Shown here: one piece after another, positions 5,209 through 5,347 of the stretch
Layout: every line of letters starts with the position of its first letter
Numbering within the stretch: position 1 is the first letter of the stretch
DNA from: Desulfobacterales bacterium
GTDB lineage: Bacteria; Desulfobacterota; Desulfobacteria; Desulfobacterales; JAFDCJ01
Length of the DNA: 5,347 nt
Direction: 5' to 3'
NCBI GenBank assembly: GCA_020345785.1
Contig: CP070771.1
Span: 4,495,155-4,500,501 of the forward strand
The notes under the pieces: model-generated
Told to the model about the DNA's origin: nothing
Databases searched by the model: none
What the model saw: the letters and a program-made list of their open reading frames with translations, nothing else
Program-made: the position numbers and the translations under genes

Positions 5209-5293
5209 CCGCCTCATTTTAATGGGAAAAATACCTGTTTATGGGAAATTGTCTCGGATGCCTGGGAATGGCTCATAGATAAAAATGAGGCGG
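5209..5293. repeat. 12-bp perfect inverted repeat with a 61-base spacer
   Basis: CCGCCTCATTTT (5209-5220) and AAAATGAGGCGG (5282-5293) are perfect inverted copies upstream of dksA. The spacer (5221-5281) contains ATGGGAAA twice (5222-5229 and 5241-5248) and encodes nothing convincing. A TTTT follows the right copy on the plus strand (5296-5299). It could be a transcript end for a plus-strand gene, a small palindromic element, or a leader structure. The rest of 5090-5347 shows no supported gene, and I found no promoter good enough to call. Confidence 0.55.
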
Positions 5294-5347
5294 GGTTTTA
5301 CAGTGAAATTTACTACCTGAATCTTGCATGAAAATTAATGAGAAGTT

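Noticed and set aside
1..5347. CRISPR array, tRNA, rRNA, insertion sequence or integrase
   Set aside because: No regularly spaced repeats, cloverleaf-like sequence, rRNA-like block, transposase motif or flanking terminal repeats with target duplication were seen.

Overview
The window reads as bacterial chromosome of moderate GC content. All convincing genes lie on the minus strand, so transcription runs from high to low coordinates. The protein set points to the Desulfobacterota, formerly Deltaproteobacteria, probably a Desulfobacterales-like lineage: a short 120-residue DksA-type protein, a four-cysteine mini-protein, a PilZ domain, a GT5 glycogen/starch-synthase-like protein and a PAS plus sigma-54 AAA+ regulator. 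This assignment comes from remembered family resemblance, not from a search.

In transcription order, the right half holds an intact DksA/TraR-family gene (5089-4727) and a 70-residue protein with four cysteines (4683-4471). The stop codon of the latter overlaps the start of a 56-residue truncated PilZ protein (4471-4301) as TAATG. Next comes a GT5-like protein (4258-3374) that keeps the N-terminal half-domain and an apparent C-terminal tail but lacks the second Rossmann domain. A small reading frame broken at an A7 tract follows (3373-3186), then a sigma-54 activator that loses its frame in mid-AAA+ domain (3164 to about 2166). Spacing is short or overlapping throughout, which suggests one operon. 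All members after the four-cysteine protein look truncated, internally deleted or frameshifted.

The middle, 1740-2166, has no large gene. It carries two GC-rich hairpins, a strong bidirectional intrinsic terminator (1948-1985), a good sigma-70-like promoter (1912-1940) and a 41-codon basic leader ORF with a strong ribosome binding site. The left part is an intact, full-length glpD (FAD-dependent glycerol-3-phosphate dehydrogenase). About 30 bases past its stop codon is another promoter-like element, which may drive a gene that leaves the window at base 1.

Functionally, glpD feeds electrons from glycerol-3-phosphate into the respiratory quinone pool and is its own transcription unit. The upstream cluster combines a transcription regulator (DksA type), a c-di-GMP-type domain (PilZ), a glycogen-synthase-like protein and an enhancer-binding regulator. 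It looks like a former regulatory/carbon-storage operon that is decaying while its first genes stay intact. No mobile element, CRISPR array, tRNA or rRNA was seen. I do not see a clear new system; the best leads are the domain-deleted GT5 protein, the decay pattern and the small proteins.
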